Shown: positions 60,719-64,000 of the stretch, in pieces | Layout: each line of letters begins with the position of its first letter | Numbering within the stretch: the stretch's first letter is position 1 | Source: Phylloscopus collybita | Lineage: Eukaryota > Chordata > Aves > Passeriformes > Phylloscopidae | Direction of reading: 5' to 3' | Assembly: GCA_027886175.1 (NCBI GenBank) | Contig: JAJNNQ010000019.1 | Location: 13,874,501 to 13,938,500 of the forward strand | DNA: 64,000 nucleotides | Program-made: the position numbers and the translations under genes | The notes under the pieces: generated by a model | Told to the model about the DNA's origin: nothing | What the model saw: only the letters and a program-made list of their open reading frames with translations | The model's database searches: none

Positions 60719-60856
60719 GGAAAGAATTCCCATCCCTGGAGGTGTCCAAGGCCATGTTGGAGAGGGTTTGGACAGTCTGGGATAGTGGAAGGTGTCCCTG
60801 CCCATGGAATGAGGTGACCTTCAAAGTCCTTTCCAGCCCATTTCTGTGATTCTCAT
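60719..60856 (+). mobile_element. CR1 LINE 3' terminus
   Basis: Contains 'ccatccctggaggtgtccaagg', 'ttggagagggtttggacagtctgg' in shortened form, 'ggaaggtgtccctgcccatgg' in shortened form, and an end near 'tttctgtgattct'. The same motifs occur in the copy at 50.4 kb. Non-coding. Confidence 0.9.
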
Positions 60857-63818
60857 TCTAATGTGAAAGCACCATCACTTCATCAGCCTTTGCAGGTAAA
60901 TTAAATATTTATCTCAGGCTGTGACATTTATATGACAATTGTCCAAATGCACTGGAGCAACAACTGCTCCTCCTCTGGCTGCAGTACCAACAGTGCTCAG
61001 TTTCAGAGAATTCCCACCTGTGTTGGGATGCAAGACCTGGACCTTAGTGCAGACTTTAAAGAGAACACACACATGCTGCAAAGGCCCCTTTGTCTTCTCT
61101 GCCCAAAGAGATTTTGGTGAGAAAGGGGTGGTCACTTCCAGATTTTAGCATTTCCTGGTGGTGCAGCCCAAGCAATGGGAATTAATCTCCAAGGCTGCAC
61201 AATGTCCCTGTGCTCAGGGCTCCACACAGGCTCCTAAATCAGCCTAATTTCATTCAAGTCTTACTCCACAGCTGCTGCTAAATTGAGTCCCTGAAGAGAA
61301 TATGAGTTTGGAGGCATAAGAGGGCAGAACAGAGAATGTTTCTTTAATTGTTTTTATCCACCACTCGGAGTCACTAGAGTAGAGGAGTAATTAGGGAATT
61401 GTGGTGTATTTCAGTAAAAGCACCACTTCCCTCCTTCCCTCTCCTTTTCTGTGGAAACTGTATTTCAGAGTTTGTCACATTTATAAGCCCTAGGAAGAAC
61501 CTCATATGCAATAATCCCAACCTAATCATATCTTAATTAAGCCCTTTCTGTAGAGATTTATGGTGACTAAGGAAGGCAGTCATAAATAACCCGACTGACA
61601 CAAGCACAGTGTGGCACCAGGGCTGCACTCCGTGACTCTTTTAACTGGAACTCCTTTTGCAGCTGGCCTGGGAATAATTGGGGTTTTTTTTCCGCTGCTC
61701 CTCAGGAGGTGAAGCTCCCAGTGCAGTAAATGGAATTATTTTGAGATCCCTCAAACACATGAGCAGCTTTTAGCAGAGCAGTGCCAGCATTCCCCCTGGA
61801 GGAACACCCAGTGCCAGGGCTCTGGGAGGGAGAACAATCCAGCACCTGATAGACTCAGTGCACAATCACTGGGGCTCAAAGCATGGAGCTGCTATCACCA
61901 AAGTGTGTGTTGTGGGAGGGGGAAAATGCCTCCAGCAGTTTGGGTTCTCCAGCATGTTCAGCTTAAGTGTAAAAAGTTTACACTGCATTGACTCGGATAA
62001 AAAACTATTTCAATTTGTCAGTCTCAGCTTTGGATGAGCATTGTGTCCAATATCCTCACCTGGAAGGGCAAAACTGCAGGGATGAAGTCTCAGAGCAGGA
62101 AATCTGGGGGTGGTGCAGCACGTGCAGGGACTGCCAGCGACCCCTGGATCCCCAGGATGAGGGGGAAATGCAGCCACGAGTAAAGAGCTTCAAACACAAA
62201 TCTGGCACCGTGCAGCTCTCCTTGTGGAACATATGTTCTGTGTGCATTGCCCAGGGCAACCCCAGCATGGGGATGGGATTTTATCTTCCTCTTTAATGCA
62301 CTCTGGAGAAATCTCAGCATCCAAACCGGCGTGGAAGTGCCACGTGGAAGGATGGCTGGTGAGCACCTCGCAGCATTGAAGTCAAATCCTAGGAAAGGAA
62401 TGCCCAAGAGGACTGGGATGTCTCCATTTAGAGGTGCTGCCCAGCCACACTCCTGATCCTTAGATATTTTCTTCTATTTCAGTGGAAGCAAGGGGAGGAA
62501 AAGCATTTCATTGTTTTTCCTCTAGCAAATCTGAAAAATACCAGTTACGTCCAAAAGTTAAGAGCATCAACTTCTTGCATCACCACTTAATTTGGGGGAA
62601 ATGTTTTGTTTTGTTTTTTTTTTTAGCAGAATTAGCCTCAGTTTACCTCACTGCTGCCTCCAGCATCAAGCAGATTTGGCAGAGCAGCCACACAAATGCC
62701 TTTTATCTTGCTGTGTGTTTGCCTGTTGGACTGGTGCTGTCAAAAAACTGAACTGTTTATCTTTCACTTGGTAAGAATTAGTGGTTTTCCACTCTCAGGC
62801 TGCACAAGGAGTATTTTCTGCGGGCTACCCTAGACTGAGCTGCACAGGATCAGTGTGTGGCACTGATAAATCCTCTGTCTGTGCCTCCCCATCTGTTCAC
62901 TGCTCCTCAGGCTGGGTATCCAGCTCGGCGTTTGAAATTCACTGGATGGAGTTTGGTTGTGAGCAGACTTCAAATCACAGCTGCTTTGCTGCTTGAGTGG
63001 GACTCAGAAAGTGAGCAGAGTTCAGGAAATAAAGGTGACCTCTTCTGTTGAAGTATTTGATACAGCAGGATGTCACCAAACGGGTCCAGTGGCATCAGGC
63101 CTGACTTTCCTTTATTTATATCAGTCCTGTGCTAATCTAAAGCTGTTGTTGGAGCCTGGTGCCTCTTGAGGAAGAACTCGAAGCACTCACAAGGGTCTTA
63201 AATAGTGGGAATATCACCTCTAAGCTGTGTTGCAAGGCTGGAGGGATGTTCCTCTGGGAGTTCTGTTGCATTGGCACAGTCTGGAATGGGGGGCTCATAG
63301 AGATTCCCTCACTTTTCCCCAGCAGATCTGAACTGGAGTGGCTCAGGTGGGGTAATGCCCCTGAGAAAAAGGTTTGAACTGCCAAAATAGCTCACTCTGA
63401 AACTCTGCAGCTTGTTCCAGAGCTGGCTCTGGTGCTGCTCATCCTTCCTTTATGACTCTTCTTCTCAGACCTGATGCAAAGTCGATGGCAATTTTCCTGT
63501 TGCCTCTGATGGGGGCTTTGTATCAGCACTTAATTGATTAAATAGCTCATTTCCTAAAGCAGCTACACGTTATCAGATACACCTGATAATTCAGTCATGC
63601 CCTCAGATCTCCTCATGGAGATGCCTCAAATTTCAAGGAACATCCAGCAGGAAATTTAAGGTTTCAGCTTCCTCCATTTCCTTCCATGCAGGAACTGCAA
63701 ATTGATGTGTGGTTTTGTTCTGCTTTCAGGTGCTGAATGCACCAACCCTGGTTATATTTGTCATGGGATGTGTAGATCAACAAAATAAGAGGGTGAAACC
63801 TTTGCTGGCCTTAATATT
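60857..63818. other. Unique non-coding DNA, no gene recognised
   Basis: No named repeat. A clean AT-rich portion lies around 61480-61600. The plus frame 61988-62296 contains a cysteine-containing stretch (CSTCRDC) but no complete known domain and only weak splice context, so it is not called. Confidence 0.45.
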
Positions 63819-64000
63819 TGTCCTGGGTTATGGAACCAAAAATGTGTATTCCATTTCATCTGTTAAAAGCAGTTGGGGAAATGTTTTTCTTTATTTCTTG
63901 TAACTCTGGGCGGAGGGGAGCAGGTGCCTTCTAATGATGGGCCAACTATTAAAACCAGGTGGGGCAGTGTTTCTTATCTCTTTCACTGCCTGTCCTCCCT
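63819..64000 (+). mobile_element. Start of an endogenous retrovirus LTR, cut by the window end
   Basis: From 63819 the sequence reads 'tgtcctgggttatggaacc', a TG-initiated terminus typical of bird retroviral LTRs. It continues with text that I associate with songbird LTRs, including 'ccaactattaaaaccaggtg' and a pyrimidine-rich 'tgcctgtcctccct' at the edge. The 3' end, polyadenylation signal and any internal region lie outside. Whether this is a solo LTR or the 5' LTR of a longer provirus cannot be decided here. No viral gene is visible. Confidence 0.5.

Noticed and set aside
61988..62296. 102-codon frame with CSTCRDC and a second CxxC-like pair
   Set aside because: The spacing does not complete a zinc-finger or retroviral zinc-knuckle pattern and the splice signals are weak.
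1..64000. CRISPR array, bacterial operon or prophage
   Set aside because: No regularly spaced repeats with unique spacers, no ribosome-binding-site-led gene strings; the repeat content is that of a bird genome.

Overview
This window looks like non-coding DNA from a bird, most probably a songbird. The reasons are several 3' fragments of chicken-repeat-1 (CR1) LINEs, two stretches resembling songbird endogenous-retrovirus LTRs, low overall repeat density, no mammalian-type SINE or L1 sequence, and introns or deserts with scattered A/C-rich low-complexity tracts. I recognise no intact protein-coding gene, no rRNA or tRNA gene, no CRISPR array and no bacterial-type operon. Almost every long reading frame is explained by a microsatellite, by antisense CR1 sequence or by chance.

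Layout. 1-9.3 kb: unique DNA with two CR1 fragments and pyrimidine tracts. 9.3-9.9 kb: a CpG-rich block followed by an AT-rich segment with octamer (POU) sites. 10.4-11.8 kb: the most gene-like place. On the minus strand it has a CpG-rich segment, a short candidate exon with both splice signals, an LTR in the same orientation, then a candidate last exon whose stop codon overlaps a polyadenylation signal. 13.6 kb: a MIR/CORE-SINE-like relic. 15.0 kb: a lone plus-strand candidate terminal exon. 18.3-22.2 kb: an A/C tract, a CpG-rich putative regulatory segment, a 316-bp homopurine hexanucleotide array and a GTA/ATA triplet array. 23.0-23.3 kb: a cluster of inverted repeats. 28.1-29.6 kb: a very old CR1-like LINE on the minus strand with readable reverse-transcriptase remnants. 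31-35 kb: a 121-bp direct repeat pair, an A/C tract and two CR1 ends. 37.6-37.9 kb: a homeodomain-site-rich segment. 40.7 kb and 54.3 kb: two more tRNA-derived SINE relics. 42.6-43.0 kb: a 93-102-bp tandem repeat. 45.1 and 48.2 kb: a 154-bp direct repeat pair with only three differences. 50.4 and 60.7 kb: CR1 fragments. 55.0 kb: a GGGTT array with G-quadruplex potential. 63.8 kb to the end: the start of an LTR that runs off the window.

No genes can be shown to work together here. The most useful leads are the minus-strand mini-locus at 10.4-11.8 kb, the two locally duplicated unique segments, the inverted-repeat cluster and the three SINE relics. Conservation, transcription and repeat-family membership could not be tested from the sequence alone. 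Statements about repeat families rest on remembered consensus features, not on a search.
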